Under the pieces are notes generated by a model that searched no databases, had not been told where the DNA came from, and saw only the letters and a list, made by a program, of their open reading frames with translations. Of a stretch of DNA of 64,000 nt, positions 54,226 through 63,460 are shown piece by piece (the first letter of the stretch is position 1; each line of letters begins with the position of its first letter). The DNA is from Oscillospiraceae bacterium. GTDB taxonomy: Bacteria; Bacillota; Clostridia; Oscillospirales; JAAYOS01. The stretch is taken from assembly GCA_031264245.1 (NCBI GenBank), contig JAISEG010000005.1, positions 1 to 64,000 on the forward strand, given 5' to 3'. A program made the position numbers and the translations under genes.

Positions 54226-56064
54226 CTAATTGCTGTCATCGTCGTCGACAACCTTGTAGTCGGCGTCATATACGGTTTCGTCAGGTCCCTGATCCGCCGC
54301 GCCTTCCTGCCCGCCGCCCTGCGCCTGATGCTCCGCCGCGTTATACAGCTTTTCGCTCATGGCGTAGAACTCCTTGGTCAGCTCCTCGTTTTTCGAGGCG
54401 ATAAGCGCGTAATCCTCGCCCTTCAGCGCTTCCTTCAAGCTCTCTATCAGGGCGCTCAGTTTGTCCTTTTCCTCGCCCGATATCTTATCCCCGACCTCGC
54501 CCAGCGTCTTTTCGCTCTGATAAACCATCTGATCGGCGCTGTTTCTTGTGTCCACCTCCTCGCGGCGCTTCTTGTCCTCCGCCGCGAACTGCTCCGATTC
54601 CTTGACCGCCTTCTCAATATCGTCCTTCGACATGTTGGAGGAGGAGGTGATGGTTATGCGCTGCTCCTTGCCTGTTCCGAGGTCCTTTGCCGATACGTTG
54701 ACTATTCCGTTCGCGTCGAGGTCAAAGGATACCTCGATCTGCGGAACGCCGCGCGGAGCCATCGCTATTCCGTCCAGATGGAAACGCCCGAGCGTCTTGT
54801 TGTACTGCGCCATTTCACGCTCGCCCTGCAAAACATGCACCTCGACCGAGGTCTGTCCGTCGGCGGCGGTTGAGAATATCTGGCTCTTCTTGGTAGGTAT
54901 GGTCGTGTTGCGGTCGATAAGACGTGTGAATACCCCGCCCATTGTTTCAATTCCGAGGCTGAGCGGCGTGACGTCGAGGAGAACAAGCCCCTTTACGTCG
55001 CCGCCGAGAACTCCGCCCTGTATAGCGGCGCCCACCGCGACGCATTCATCGGGATTTATGCCCTTAAACGGCTCTCTTCCCGTGAACTTCTGAACGGCCT
55101 CCTGTACCGCGGGTATACGGGTCGATCCGCCGACAAGCAGCACCTTCGAGAGGTCGGAGGGCTTCAGCCCCGAGTCGCTCATCGCCTGCTTGAGCGGTCC
55201 CATGGTCCTTTCCACCAGATCCGCTGTCAGCTCATTAAACTTTGCCCTTGTAAGGGTTATGTCAAGATGCTTCGGTCCGGTTGCGTCGGCTGTGATATAC
55301 GGCAGATTTATCGTCGTCGAGGTCACGCCGGAAAGCTCATTTTTCGCTTTTTCCGCCGCCTCCCGCAAACGCTGCATCGCGATCTTATCCCCCGAAAGGT
55401 CTACCCCCTCCGCGCGTTTAAATTCCGCGACAAGCCAGTTCATGACCTTCTCGTCAAAGTCGTCGCCGCCCAGGCGGTTGTTTCCCGCCGTGGCCAGAAC
55501 CTCCAGAACCCCGTCGCCTATCTCAAGGATTGATACGTCAAAGGTTCCTCCGCCCAGGTCATAGACCATGATCTTCTGGTCAATTTCCTTGTCCATCCCA
55601 TATGCGAGCGCCGCCGCCGTAGGCTCATTTATTATACGCAGCACCTCAAGTCCCGCGATACGCCCCGCGTCCTTTGTCGCCTGGCGCTGGGAGTCGGAAA
55701 AGTATGCGGGAACGGTGATGACAGCCTGGGTCACAGTGGTTCCCAGATAGCTCTCGGCGTCGGTTTTCAGCTTTGTTAAGACCATGGCCGAGATTTCCTG
55801 CGGCGTATATTTTTTGTCGTCAACCGTGACCTTATAGTCCGAACCCATCTCACGCTTGATCGACGAGATAGTCCTGTCGGGGTTTGTTATCGCCTGACGC
55901 TTTGCGACCTGCCCGACCATGCGCTCCCCGTCCTTTGAAAACGCCACAACCGACGGTGTTGTGCGGGCGCCCTCCGCGTTTGCTATAACAAGAGGCTCGC
56001 CGCCCTCGATGACCGCCACACATGAGTTTGTTGTACCAAGATCTATTCCTATTATTTTACCCAT
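54226..56064 (-). CDS. dnaK: Molecular chaperone DnaK (Hsp70)
   Basis: ATP-driven chaperone of 612 residues. [58 protein letters not shown] and [14 protein letters not shown] mark the nucleotide domain; the substrate domain ([19 protein letters not shown]) and an acidic C-terminus follow. The insert typical of Gram-negative DnaK is absent near residue 80, as expected for a Firmicute. GGAGG ribosome site. Confidence 0.99.
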   Translation of the reverse strand: MGKIIGIDLGTTNSCVAVIEGGEPLVIANAEGARTTPSVVAFSKDGERMVGQVAKRQAITNPDRTISSIKREMGSDYKVTVDDKKYTPQEISAMVLTKLKTDAESYLGTTVTQAVITVPAYFSDSQRQATKDAGRIAGLEVLRIINEPTAAALAYGMDKEIDQKIMVYDLGGGTFDVSILEIGDGVLEVLATAGNNRLGGDDFDEKVMNWLVAEFKRAEGVDLSGDKIAMQRLREAAEKAKNELSGVTSTTINLPYITADATGPKHLDITLTRAKFNELTADLVERTMGPLKQAMSDSGLKPSDLSKVLLVGGSTRIPAVQEAVQKFTGREPFKGINPDECVAVGAAIQGGVLGGDVKGLVLLDVTPLSLGIETMGGVFTRLIDRNTTIPTKKSQIFSTAADGQTSVEVHVLQGEREMAQYNKTLGRFHLDGIAMAPRGVPQIEVSFDLDANGIVNVSAKDLGTGKEQRITITSSSNMSKDDIEKAVKESEQFAAEDKKRREEVDTRNSADQMVYQSEKTLGEVGDKISGEEKDKLSALIESLKEALKGEDYALIASKNEELTKEFYAMSEKLYNAAEHQAQGGGQEGAADQGPDETVYDADYKVVDDDDSN

Positions 56065-56097
56065 TATTTTTTACCTCCAAGCTTAATATAATTATTG

Positions 56098-56202
56098 TAT
56101 AGCAATTTGCATTATCATAGACTTTAAATTGCTGAAAGAAACGTTGAATATATGCGGTTATTTTAGCAATTTATATAGTCTATGTTATGTCAAATTGCTA
56201 TA
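56098..56202. mobile_element. MITE family B, copy 3 (105 bp), between grpE and dnaK
   Basis: TATAGCAATTTGCATTATCA to TGTTATGTCAAATTGCTATA. Its ends are four bases from the grpE stop and 33 bp from the dnaK start. The transcript would contain a stem of more than 40 nt per arm inside the heat-shock operon. Same core ATATATGCGGTTATTTTAG as B1 and B2. Confidence 0.85.
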
Positions 56203-56206
56203 TTAG

Positions 56207-56755
56207 TCAGTTTGCAACCCTGACCACCGCGTGACGGATTACCTTCCCGTCCGCCTCAAAGCCCTTTTGAAATACCTCCGCAACCGTGTTTGCCGAATAT
56301 GCGTCGTCCTCAGTATGCGCCACAGCGTTGTGCTTTTCCGGATCGAACTCTTTTCCCTGAGCGTCGATTTCGGTGACTCCCAGCTTCTCAAACACCGCCG
56401 TCAATTGCTGCATTATCAGCTCTATGCCTTTTTTGTACGCGTCGTCGGTCGTCGGATTCAGGACAGCGCGCTCGATGTTGTCAAATACCGGAAGAAGCTG
56501 CTCCACAACCGACGCCTTTGCCGCCGAGTAGACGCCCTCCCTCTCCTTTGCCGTGCGCTTTCTGAAATTATCGTATTCCGCCATAAGGCGGAGGTATCTG
56601 TCCTTCATCTCTTCCAGCTCTTCGTTTTCTTTGCTTAAAACCTCATTTTCTTCCGCGGGAGCTTCGGTCTCCTCCGCCGCCGTCTGCTCTGCGGCAGTGT
56701 CCTTCACGGTCTCGTCCGCAGCGAGGTTTTCGCCGTCATTCTTTTTCTTCGTCAC
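56207..56755 (-). CDS. grpE: Nucleotide exchange factor GrpE
   Basis: DnaK co-chaperone of 182 residues. Acidic, coiled-coil N-terminus (about 1-55), YDNFRKRTAKEREGVYSAAK, LLPVFDNIERAV, and the C-terminal beta domain ending VAEVFQKGFEADGKVIRHAVVRVAN. GTG start with AAGGGATG upstream. Second gene of the operon, 31 bp after hrcA. Confidence 0.97.
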   Translation of the reverse strand: MTKKKNDGENLAADETVKDTAAEQTAAEETEAPAEENEVLSKENEELEEMKDRYLRLMAEYDNFRKRTAKEREGVYSAAKASVVEQLLPVFDNIERAVLNPTTDDAYKKGIELIMQQLTAVFEKLGVTEIDAQGKEFDPEKHNAVAHTEDDAYSANTVAEVFQKGFEADGKVIRHAVVRVAN

Positions 56756-56786
56756 TTCTTTATCATCCCTTCCTGAATATTAATCA

Positions 56787-57845
56787 TCATATATTTTCAT
56801 TTTCGCCGCCGTCCTCTTTATAAGGTTCGCCGGTCAGCAGCTTTGTAAGGCTTCCTGTCAGATAGCCCAGCCGGGACGCGACCTTTGAGAAATCCATCCT
56901 CATCGGACCGACAACCCCGATAAAGCCGTGCATACCGCCGCCTATTTCATAGCTCGCAACCGCAACCGACGAATCGCGCAGAGCCTCGCTCACATTTTCC
57001 GGACCTATCAATATTTTCACCTTGCCCGACTGCTCCGGCTCGGGAAGCATTGCCGCCGTCGTATCGTTTGTAAGGTGCTCCATCAGCTTCTGCGCCTTAA
57101 GCACATCCTTATATTCCGGCTGCGCCAGTATGTGCGCCGTGCCGTCGATAAAGATTTTGCGTTTGTCTATCTCCCTTGCGGCTTCCGCCACAAAGTCAAC
57201 AACAGCTCCTATAAATCCGGCGGGCGCCTTGCTGTCCTCCGAAATTTTCAGCGCTGTGGAAACGGTTATCTGCTCGCACGACTTGTTGACCAGCACGGCG
57301 GTTATTATTTCAGAGATGCGTATAAGCCTGTTTTTGTCCGCCTCGGGACTTTTAATTATGGAGTTTTTCACGCTTGACTCGGAAAATACGGCGACCACAA
57401 TACAGCTGTCCGGATCGAGCGGCACAAGCTCCACCTTTCTGACCGTTACCCTCGCTCCAAACGGAGACGCCGCGTATACGGCGTAGTTTGTAAGCTCCGA
57501 GGTGAGCCTCCCCGCCTCGGTTATCACACGGTCTATTTCCCTCAGCCTTGTCTGAAGCGACTTGTTTATCGCCTCCATCTCGGACAGGGTAAGCCGCTGA
57601 ATGTTCATCAGCTCATCCACATACAGGCGGTATCCCATGTGCGACGGGACTCTGCCCGACGAGGTGTGCGGCTGTTCAAGATATCCCATATATTCAAGCT
57701 CGGACATCTCGTTTCTAAGGGTTGCCGGCGACAATTTCAAATGTATCCTCGAGGCAAGCGCCTTTGAACCCACAGGCTCGACCGTCTGTATATAGTCGTT
57801 GACGACAGCTCTCAATATTATTTTTTTTCTTTCATCCAGCGCCAT
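56787..57845 (-). CDS. hrcA: Heat-inducible transcription repressor HrcA
   Basis: CIRCE-binding repressor of 352 residues. Winged-helix N-terminus MALDERKKIILRAVVNDYIQ, LSPATLRNEMSELEYMGYLE, PSHMGYRLYVDELM; C-terminal GAF-like domain with IGPENVSEALRDSSVAVASY, GVVGPMRMDFSKV. ATG at 57845 after GAAGGTG; a longer frame to 57914 is not conserved. Represses its own operon in a GroE-dependent way in known species. Confidence 0.97.
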   Translation of the reverse strand: MALDERKKIILRAVVNDYIQTVEPVGSKALASRIHLKLSPATLRNEMSELEYMGYLEQPHTSSGRVPSHMGYRLYVDELMNIQRLTLSEMEAINKSLQTRLREIDRVITEAGRLTSELTNYAVYAASPFGARVTVRKVELVPLDPDSCIVVAVFSESSVKNSIIKSPEADKNRLIRISEIITAVLVNKSCEQITVSTALKISEDSKAPAGFIGAVVDFVAEAAREIDKRKIFIDGTAHILAQPEYKDVLKAQKLMEHLTNDTTAAMLPEPEQSGKVKILIGPENVSEALRDSSVAVASYEIGGGMHGFIGVVGPMRMDFSKVASRLGYLTGSLTKLLTGEPYKEDGGENENI

Positions 57846-57935
57846 GTCTTCACCTTCAAAATAACGGGGATATATGTTGCATACTCGTGTGCGGCATACC
57901 GGTGTGCCGCACATTTGAAAAGCCTGTTTTTGCGA

Positions 57936-57962
57936 TTAGCACTCTCCCTACCTGAGTGCTAG
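57936..57962 (-). promoter_or_regulatory. CIRCE operator
   Basis: TTAGCACTC (57936-57944), 9 bp, GAGTGCTAG (57954-57962): one base from the consensus 27-bp inverted repeat. Lies just downstream of the -10 box of the hrcA promoter, in the 5' leader. Confidence 0.97.
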
Positions 57963-57966
57963 AATA

Positions 57967-57995
57967 AATTTACCACCTATAGCCGTTTATGTCAA
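57967..57995 (-). promoter_or_regulatory. hrcA operon promoter
   Basis: TTGACA (57990-57995), 17 bp, TAAATT (57967-57972) on the minus strand, directly preceding CIRCE. A further hairpin GTGCGGCA/TGCCGCAC (57889-57912) follows in the leader. Confidence 0.8.
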
Positions 57996-58068
57996 GAGTT
58001 TTTCGGCTCAAAGGCGGTAAATAATCTGTGAACAAATTGTATCGCAATTTGTGCTGCTTTCGCGGAAA

Positions 58069-59436
58069 TTATTTCTTTCTTTTTTCAAGGCTGTATATCG
58101 CTAAAAACATCGTCAGGTTTATCAAAAATCCCGCGACAGACGGGGTCATCCCGAACGGGGAAATACCGGCGGCGCCGAAAAAGACCGCGGTGCCGGCGCC
58201 CGCCCCGCCGCACAGCAAAAAGCCCTTTATGCTTATCCTTTTACCCATCAGCAGCGCCAGGAGCGGCGCCAGCATCACGGGCGCCCACGCCGCGTATGCC
58301 AGCAGAAGCAGTCCGAAGACGTCGCCCGAATATATCGCGAAGCCCATACCTATAACACCCAGTAAAACAGTGACCGCCCTTATAAGCCTGAGCTGCCGGC
58401 CCTCCGAAGGTTTTTTCTTTGACAGCGGAGCCAGTACGTCGTTTACAAGCCCGATGGCGGCGGAGGAGAGCAGCCCGTCGGCGGAGGACATCACAATTGC
58501 CAGCATCGCCGCCATCACCAGCCCCTTGAGCCCCACCGGCATCGCGTGTATAACCATGTACGGCATCGCAAGCGACTCCTGCATATTCGGGTTTGCCACA
58601 AACGCGCACATACCGACAAAGCCGGTTATGATAAATACCGGAGCCGACACAACTCCGCTCAATATTGTCGCCTTGCTGATGCTCCTCTTGTCCTTGGCCA
58701 TGAGTATCCTCTGTATGTAGGTGGGTGTGAGCGCCTCGCCTATCATCATCGTTATAAACAGCGATATCAGACTTCCCGCCTCCATACTCTTAAACGGATT
58801 CAGCCTCTCCGGCGGCAGCCCTCCCATAAGCGCGTTCACCCCGCCCACATATCTCACCGAACAAATAAGGAGTATCGGCAGCCCTATGCTTAGCAGCAGA
58901 AATTCCACTATCTCGGCTGTTATTATCGCGCTCATTCCTCCCGCCGTCGAGTAGACCAGCACAACGGCAAAGCCGATCACAACTCCCGCCGCGTACGGTA
59001 CGTTTAGAAGGACGTTGAATATCCATCCGATCGCGGCGATCTGCGCTCCGAGCAACCCCACACACAGCAGCGTAGCGCTCACACCCGATACTATCCGCCC
59101 GTATTTCCCGTACCCGCCCTGCATTATCATTCCAGGCGACGAAGCGTTTTGCGGAAGCCTTACCCTTTTCAGCATAAAAAAGCCGATTATTATCTGCCCC
59201 AGGGAAAAACCGCAAAGCCCCAGAATATTCCCCGTGCCGTTTTTAAAGACCTCGGTCGCGTTTCCCGAGGAAAATCCGCCGCCGATAAATGCCGCCGACA
59301 GCGCCGCGAACACCACAAAAAGCCCGTGACGCTTTCCGGACAGCGAAAACTCCTTTACGTTTTTTACCCTGTAGCCCTGATAAATGCCGTAAAAAAGCAA
59401 AAATCCCAAATAGCCTATAACAATCAATATATCCAT
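58069..59436 (-). CDS. Sodium:solute symporter family transporter
   Basis: Membrane protein of 455 residues with about 12-13 transmembrane helices, SSS family: KEFSLSGKRHGLFVVFAALS, FIGGGFSSGNATEVFKNG, YSTAGGMSAIITAEIVEF. Substrate unknown. It diverges from the second symporter (60052), with which it shares little beyond the family fold. ATG with AAAGGCTG upstream. A family C element lies in its upstream region. Confidence 0.9.
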   Translation of the reverse strand: MDILIVIGYLGFLLFYGIYQGYRVKNVKEFSLSGKRHGLFVVFAALSAAFIGGGFSSGNATEVFKNGTGNILGLCGFSLGQIIIGFFMLKRVRLPQNASSPGMIMQGGYGKYGRIVSGVSATLLCVGLLGAQIAAIGWIFNVLLNVPYAAGVVIGFAVVLVYSTAGGMSAIITAEIVEFLLLSIGLPILLICSVRYVGGVNALMGGLPPERLNPFKSMEAGSLISLFITMMIGEALTPTYIQRILMAKDKRSISKATILSGVVSAPVFIITGFVGMCAFVANPNMQESLAMPYMVIHAMPVGLKGLVMAAMLAIVMSSADGLLSSAAIGLVNDVLAPLSKKKPSEGRQLRLIRAVTVLLGVIGMGFAIYSGDVFGLLLLAYAAWAPVMLAPLLALLMGKRISIKGFLLCGGAGAGTAVFFGAAGISPFGMTPSVAGFLINLTMFLAIYSLEKRKK

Positions 59437-59502
59437 TTTTTCAGCCTTTCACTTCGTAATAATAAACACTTGTCCTTAATCTATATGACACGGAAACACA
59501 GG

Positions 59503-59626
59503 TTATACTAATCACTAAAGGCGCGCACGCCATTTAGAAGTATTCTATAAAATGGAGCGAAAAGCTTTGATATATGCGGTTTTCGTGATGATTTTTAGCA
59601 TACTTCTTATTTGGGATTAGTATTAT
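59503..59626. mobile_element. Family C palindromic element, copy 2
   Basis: TTATACTAATC (59503 onwards) and GATTAGTATTAT (59615-59626) are inverted ends; an inner pair AGAAGTAT/ATACTTCT follows. The loop contains GATATATGCGGTTTTCG. It lies in the 615-bp gap between the divergent symporters. Confidence 0.6.
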
Positions 59627-59646
59627 CCTCTTTTGAAAAATTTTTA

Positions 59647-59675
59647 TTGACAAAATAAATCCCGCGTGATAACAT
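59647..59675 (+). promoter_or_regulatory. Promoter of the T-box-controlled symporter
   Basis: TTGACA (59647-59652), 17 bp, TAACAT (59670-59675), plus strand, about 55 nt before the T-box stem I. Confidence 0.65.
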
Positions 59676-59730
59676 TCAAACAATAGCATAAAAGCTGTGA
59701 CCGAAAAAAAGTAGGAATATCAAACACTTA

Positions 59731-59985
59731 AAGAGAGCTGCCGGCTGGTGAGAGGCGCAAGGATCAGATATCCCGAATACATTTCGAGAGCTGCACGCCG
59801 AAAAAGTATGCCGGAGTAGGTTGCTGCCGGGTTGAGCGCACGTTACCGCGCCCGGGTATCGCATTTATGTGTCGTATTATTGCCGTACCCGATGAGGTCA
59901 CCGCCGCGAGGCTGTGATAAATCGAGGTGGTATCACGGGTCGAACAAATCCCGTCCTCTTTACAGGGGACGGGATTTTAATATTT
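59731..59985 (+). promoter_or_regulatory. T-box leader, probable lysine specifier
   Basis: AGAGAGCTGCCGGCTGGTGA opens stem I, whose closing strand is GCCGGAGTAGG. In the specifier loop GAAAAAGTAT, the codon is AAA or AAG depending on register; both are lysine. The antiterminator element AATCGAGGTGGTATCACG with TGGT (discriminator A) is followed by the terminator AAATCCCGTCC/GGACGGGATTTT (59946-59978). Uncharged tRNA should allow readthrough to the symporter. Confidence 0.88.
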
Positions 59986-59990
59986 TAAAA

Positions 59991-60029
59991 TAGACTTCTG
60001 ACAAAACCGATGGTTTTGTCAGAAGTCTA
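59991..60029. repeat. Family A palindrome, copy 4 (perfect)
   Basis: TAGACTTCTGACAAAACC and GGTTTTGTCAGAAGTCTA pair without mismatch around GAT. It sits between the T-box terminator and the symporter start (60052). Confidence 0.85.
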
Positions 60030-60051
60030 ATATAGAAGGGATGTATAAAAA

Positions 60052-61551
60052 ATGTTGCAGAAATTGTTGATTATCCTCATATTCACACTTGTCACTGTCG
60101 CTATCGCCGTTATCTACAGAAACCGTGCAAAAAGCGTCGGAGACTTTGTGCTCGGAGGACGCACTGTAGGACCCTGGTTATCCGCTTTCGCGTACGGCAC
60201 CTCATACTTTTCCTCGGTTGTGTTTGTCGGCTATGCGGGTCAGTTTGGCTACAACTTCGGCGTATCCGCCACATGGATAGGTATCGGCAACGCCCTGATA
60301 GGCAGCCTCCTGGCATGGGTGATACTCGGACGCCGCACAAGAATAATGACAAAGCACTATGAGTCCTCCACCATGCCGGATTTTTTCGCAAAACGTTTTT
60401 CCTGCAAGCCGCTTAAAACCGTCGCGTCGGTCATAATTTTTATCTTTCTCGTGCCCTACTCCGCGTCGGTGTACAAGGGACTGTCCGGGCTGTTTTCCCT
60501 GGCGTTTAACGTCGACTTTGTCTACTGTGTGATCGGGATCGCCGTTCTGACCGGCGTTTACGTAATAGCGGGCGGTTACATGGCGACGGCCGTCAACGAC
60601 TTTGTTCAGGGCATTATCATGCTTGGCGGAATCGTTATGGTTGTATTCGCCGTGCTGAACGGACGGGGCGGCTTCACTTCCGCCATCACACAGCTCTCAC
60701 AAGCTCCGTCGGCGGCGGTCCCCGGGCTTCAGGGGGCGTACACCTCATTCTTCGGACCCGATCCGATGGGGCTTCTCGGCGTCGTAGTCCTGACAAGCCT
60801 GGGCACATGGGGACTTCCTCAGATGCTTCACAAATTCTACTCGATAAAGGATGAAAAGGCCATAAAAACCGGAACGATAATCTCCACCGTTTTTGCTCTG
60901 GTGATAGCGTGCGGCAGCTACTTTATGGGAGCCTTCGGACGCCTGTACTACAGCGAAAGCCCCGTCGTCTTTGACGAGATCGTGCCGAAGATGCTCGCCT
61001 CAGCGCTGCCGGACATATTGATAGGCGCTGTACTTATACTTGTGCTTTCCGCGTCTATGTCCACCCTGTCCGCGCTTGTCATAACCTCCAGCTCAACGTT
61101 TACGCTTGACTTTTTAAACGTGCTGCAAAAAAAGGCGATGAAGCCCAAGACGGAAATGCATGTCATCCGAATCCTGTGCGGGTGCTTCATCCTTCTTTCT
61201 GTCGTGCTCGCCCTTATACCGAACAGCCTCATCACCACCCTCATGTCGCTGTCATGGGGCGCGTTGTCCGGCGCGTTTCTCGGTCCCTTCCTCTACTCGC
61301 TCTTCTGGAAGAAAACGACGACCGCCGCGGTATGGGCAAGCTTCGTGAGCGGCATTGGTATAACAGGCTTCAATTTCTTCTTCCCGTTTACCTCCGCCCC
61401 TATGGCCGGGGCAATCGCAATTGTGGCGTCGCTTGTGGTCGTGCCGCTTGTGAGCCTGGTCACACCAAAGCTCAAAAAGGAGGACTCCGATTACGCCTTC
61501 TCCTGCTATGACGAGACCGTTTCGGTTCCTCAAAAGCTTTCATTGAAGTAG
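60052..61551 (+). CDS. Sodium:solute symporter, candidate lysine transporter
   Basis: SSS-family membrane protein of 499 residues with about 13 transmembrane helices. VGDFVLGGRTVGPWLSAFAY, GTSYFSSVVFVGYAGQFGY, VYVIAGGYMATAVNDFVQG and LSASMSTLSALVITSSSTF are characteristic. Substrate cannot be read from the protein; lysine (or a precursor) is inferred only from the T-box specifier. GAAGGGATG ribosome site nine bases from the ATG. Confidence 0.9.
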   Translation: MLQKLLIILIFTLVTVAIAVIYRNRAKSVGDFVLGGRTVGPWLSAFAYGTSYFSSVVFVGYAGQFGYNFGVSATWIGIGNALIGSLLAWVILGRRTRIMTKHYESSTMPDFFAKRFSCKPLKTVASVIIFIFLVPYSASVYKGLSGLFSLAFNVDFVYCVIGIAVLTGVYVIAGGYMATAVNDFVQGIIMLGGIVMVVFAVLNGRGGFTSAITQLSQAPSAAVPGLQGAYTSFFGPDPMGLLGVVVLTSLGTWGLPQMLHKFYSIKDEKAIKTGTIISTVFALVIACGSYFMGAFGRLYYSESPVVFDEIVPKMLASALPDILIGAVLILVLSASMSTLSALVITSSSTFTLDFLNVLQKKAMKPKTEMHVIRILCGCFILLSVVLALIPNSLITTLMSLSWGALSGAFLGPFLYSLFWKKTTTAAVWASFVSGIGITGFNFFFPFTSAPMAGAIAIVASLVVVPLVSLVTPKLKKEDSDYAFSCYDETVSVPQKLSLK

Positions 61552-61569
61552 CGTAAACTATCAAAACAC

Positions 61570-61600
61570 GGGCGGGCATTTCAGCTTGAAATGCCCGCCC
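61570..61600. terminator. Terminator between symporter and phosphohexomutase
   Basis: GGGCGGGCATTTCA (61570-61583) pairs perfectly with TGAAATGCCCGCCC (61587-61600). The T-rich tail is delayed (TTTATTGTAATTTTTT), but this is the only signal between the convergent genes. Confidence 0.75.
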
Positions 61601-61629
61601 TCTATCGCTTTATTGTAATTTTTTACCCG

Positions 61630-63360
61630 TCAGCCCTCTCGCTGTTCCTTCTCTATCCGCTTTACAAGTCCGGTCATCGTCTCCTTGCGCCTTGCCGCCT
61701 CCTCCATATCCTTGCCCTTCGCAAATATATAGAACTTGATCTTCGGCTCTGTTCCGGACGGGCGAACCATAAGCTTTCTGTCCCCGTCAAACTCAAAGCT
61801 CAACACGTTGGAGCCCTTCAGCCTGAGCTTTCTCGTCACTCCTCCGTCGCTTATAACCTCCCCCGTCTCGAAATCCGTCATTGACCTGATTTTGAAGCCG
61901 CCGGGAAATTTGAAGCCGCCGTTTCTAAACGACTCCATCAGGTCATCCATCCTCTTTGAGCCGTTTATGCCCGGCATCATAACGCTGATCGTCTCGTCGG
62001 TATACGCTCCGTATTTCTCATACATCTCATTCATCGCGTCACGCAGGTTTTTCCCCTTTTCGGCGTAGCTTGCCGCCATTTCGCATATCAGCATCGACGC
62101 CGTAACCGCGTCCTTGTCCCGGCAATAATCCCCCACAAGATACCCGAAGGACTCCTCGTAGGAGAAGATATAATGCCTGCCCTCAGGCTCAAGCTCCCCG
62201 ATCCTCTCCGCGATGAACTTAAAGCCGGTGAAGGTTTCCTCCACCTCAAGCCCGTAATTTTCGCATATCGCGTCTATCATGTCGGAGGAAACAATGGTGC
62301 GTATGGCGTAGGACTTTTCCGGGATAGCGCCCATGCGCTTCCTTGCCGACGCGATATATTCAAGCAGCAGCGCCCCGGTCTGGTTGCCGCTGAGCAGCGT
62401 ATATTCGCCGTCCCTTTCACGGAACATCAGCCCCACCCTGTCCGAGTCCGGGTCTGTCCCTATAATGATATCCCCGCCGTGCCTTTTCGCGTATTCCAGC
62501 GCGAGAGTGTAGCCCACAGCGTACTCGGGATTTGGATTTGCCACCGTCGGAAAGTTTCCGTCCGGTATCATCTGTTCCGCCACCGGGATTATATTCTTAA
62601 CCCCGATCCGCCTGAGTATCTCAGGCACAAGCCTGTAGCCCGCTCCGTGAAACGGAGTGTAAACCACCTTAAACTCATCAGCTATCCTCCCCACAGTCCC
62701 CCTGTCGATTGACTGCCCGAGCGCGCACGCCAAAAATTCCTCGTCGGTCTCTCCCCCCAGCATGGTGATGAGCCCGCCGCTCACAGCGCGGTCAAAGCCG
62801 GTGAGCCTTGCCCCGGTGAATATATCGGTGTCCCTTATCTCCGCTTCAACAATCCGCGCATGCTCCGGCGGCAGCTGCGCCCCGTCCTCCCAGTAGGCCT
62901 TATATCCGTTGTATTCCTTCGGATTGTGCGACGCCGTAACATTGATTCCGGCAATGCACCCGTACCTTTTTATGGCAAAGCTAAGCTCGGGGGTGGGGCG
63001 CAGCCCGTCAAACAAAAATACCTTTATCCCGTTTGCCGCCAGCACGCAGGCAGCTTCACGCGCGAAGCGCTCGGAGTTTATCCGGCAGTCATACGCTATC
63101 GCCGCCCCGCGCTCCTCCCCGCCGTTCGCTTTTATAAGCTTCGCGAGGGCCTGGGTGGTCTGACGGATGACATAGATGTTCATCCGGTTAAGCCCCATCG
63201 CCATTACCCCTCTGAGTCCCGCGGTGCCGAACCCCAGCGGCGCGTAAAACCTGCTCTCCAGCTCCTTTTCGTTTCCCTCGAGCTGCAAAAGCTCGTTTCT
63301 TTCTTCCTCTGTCAATACGGGCGTTTCCAGCCACCTCCGGTACTCGTCATTGTAGCTCAT
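61630..63360 (-). CDS. Phosphoglucomutase/phosphomannomutase (PgcA-like)
   Basis: Alpha-D-phosphohexomutase of 576 residues interconverting hexose 1- and 6-phosphates for polysaccharide and cell-wall precursors. FGTAGLRGVMAMGLNRMN, active serine in GINVTASHNPKEYNGYK, metal loop GTDPDSDRVG, sugar-binding SYEESFGY and phosphate-binding RPSGTEPKIKFY are present. The length matches the long PgcA/Pgm type. Start ATG at 63360; a 4-codon longer frame begins inside hairpin D4. Confidence 0.95.
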   Translation of the reverse strand: MSYNDEYRRWLETPVLTEEERNELLQLEGNEKELESRFYAPLGFGTAGLRGVMAMGLNRMNIYVIRQTTQALAKLIKANGGEERGAAIAYDCRINSERFAREAACVLAANGIKVFLFDGLRPTPELSFAIKRYGCIAGINVTASHNPKEYNGYKAYWEDGAQLPPEHARIVEAEIRDTDIFTGARLTGFDRAVSGGLITMLGGETDEEFLACALGQSIDRGTVGRIADEFKVVYTPFHGAGYRLVPEILRRIGVKNIIPVAEQMIPDGNFPTVANPNPEYAVGYTLALEYAKRHGGDIIIGTDPDSDRVGLMFRERDGEYTLLSGNQTGALLLEYIASARKRMGAIPEKSYAIRTIVSSDMIDAICENYGLEVEETFTGFKFIAERIGELEPEGRHYIFSYEESFGYLVGDYCRDKDAVTASMLICEMAASYAEKGKNLRDAMNEMYEKYGAYTDETISVMMPGINGSKRMDDLMESFRNGGFKFPGGFKIRSMTDFETGEVISDGGVTRKLRLKGSNVLSFEFDGDRKLMVRPSGTEPKIKFYIFAKGKDMEEAARRKETMTGLVKRIEKEQREG

Positions 63361-63363
63361 ATC

Positions 63364-63444
63364 AACCGCCATTTCTCAGGCGACACAAAATAGTTGTGAA
63401 TTATGCGCACTCGTCATCCATCGCCTGAGAGATGATAAGCGGTT
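63364..63444 (-). repeat. Family D hairpin, copy 4 (before phosphohexomutase start codon)
   Basis: AACCGCCATTTCTCAGGCGA pairs with TCGCCTGAGAGATGATAAGC and GGTT. The core GCGGTT ends three bases before the ATG at 63360. Loop nearly identical to D3. Confidence 0.85.
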
Positions 63445-63460
63445 TATTTTTTTAATATTT

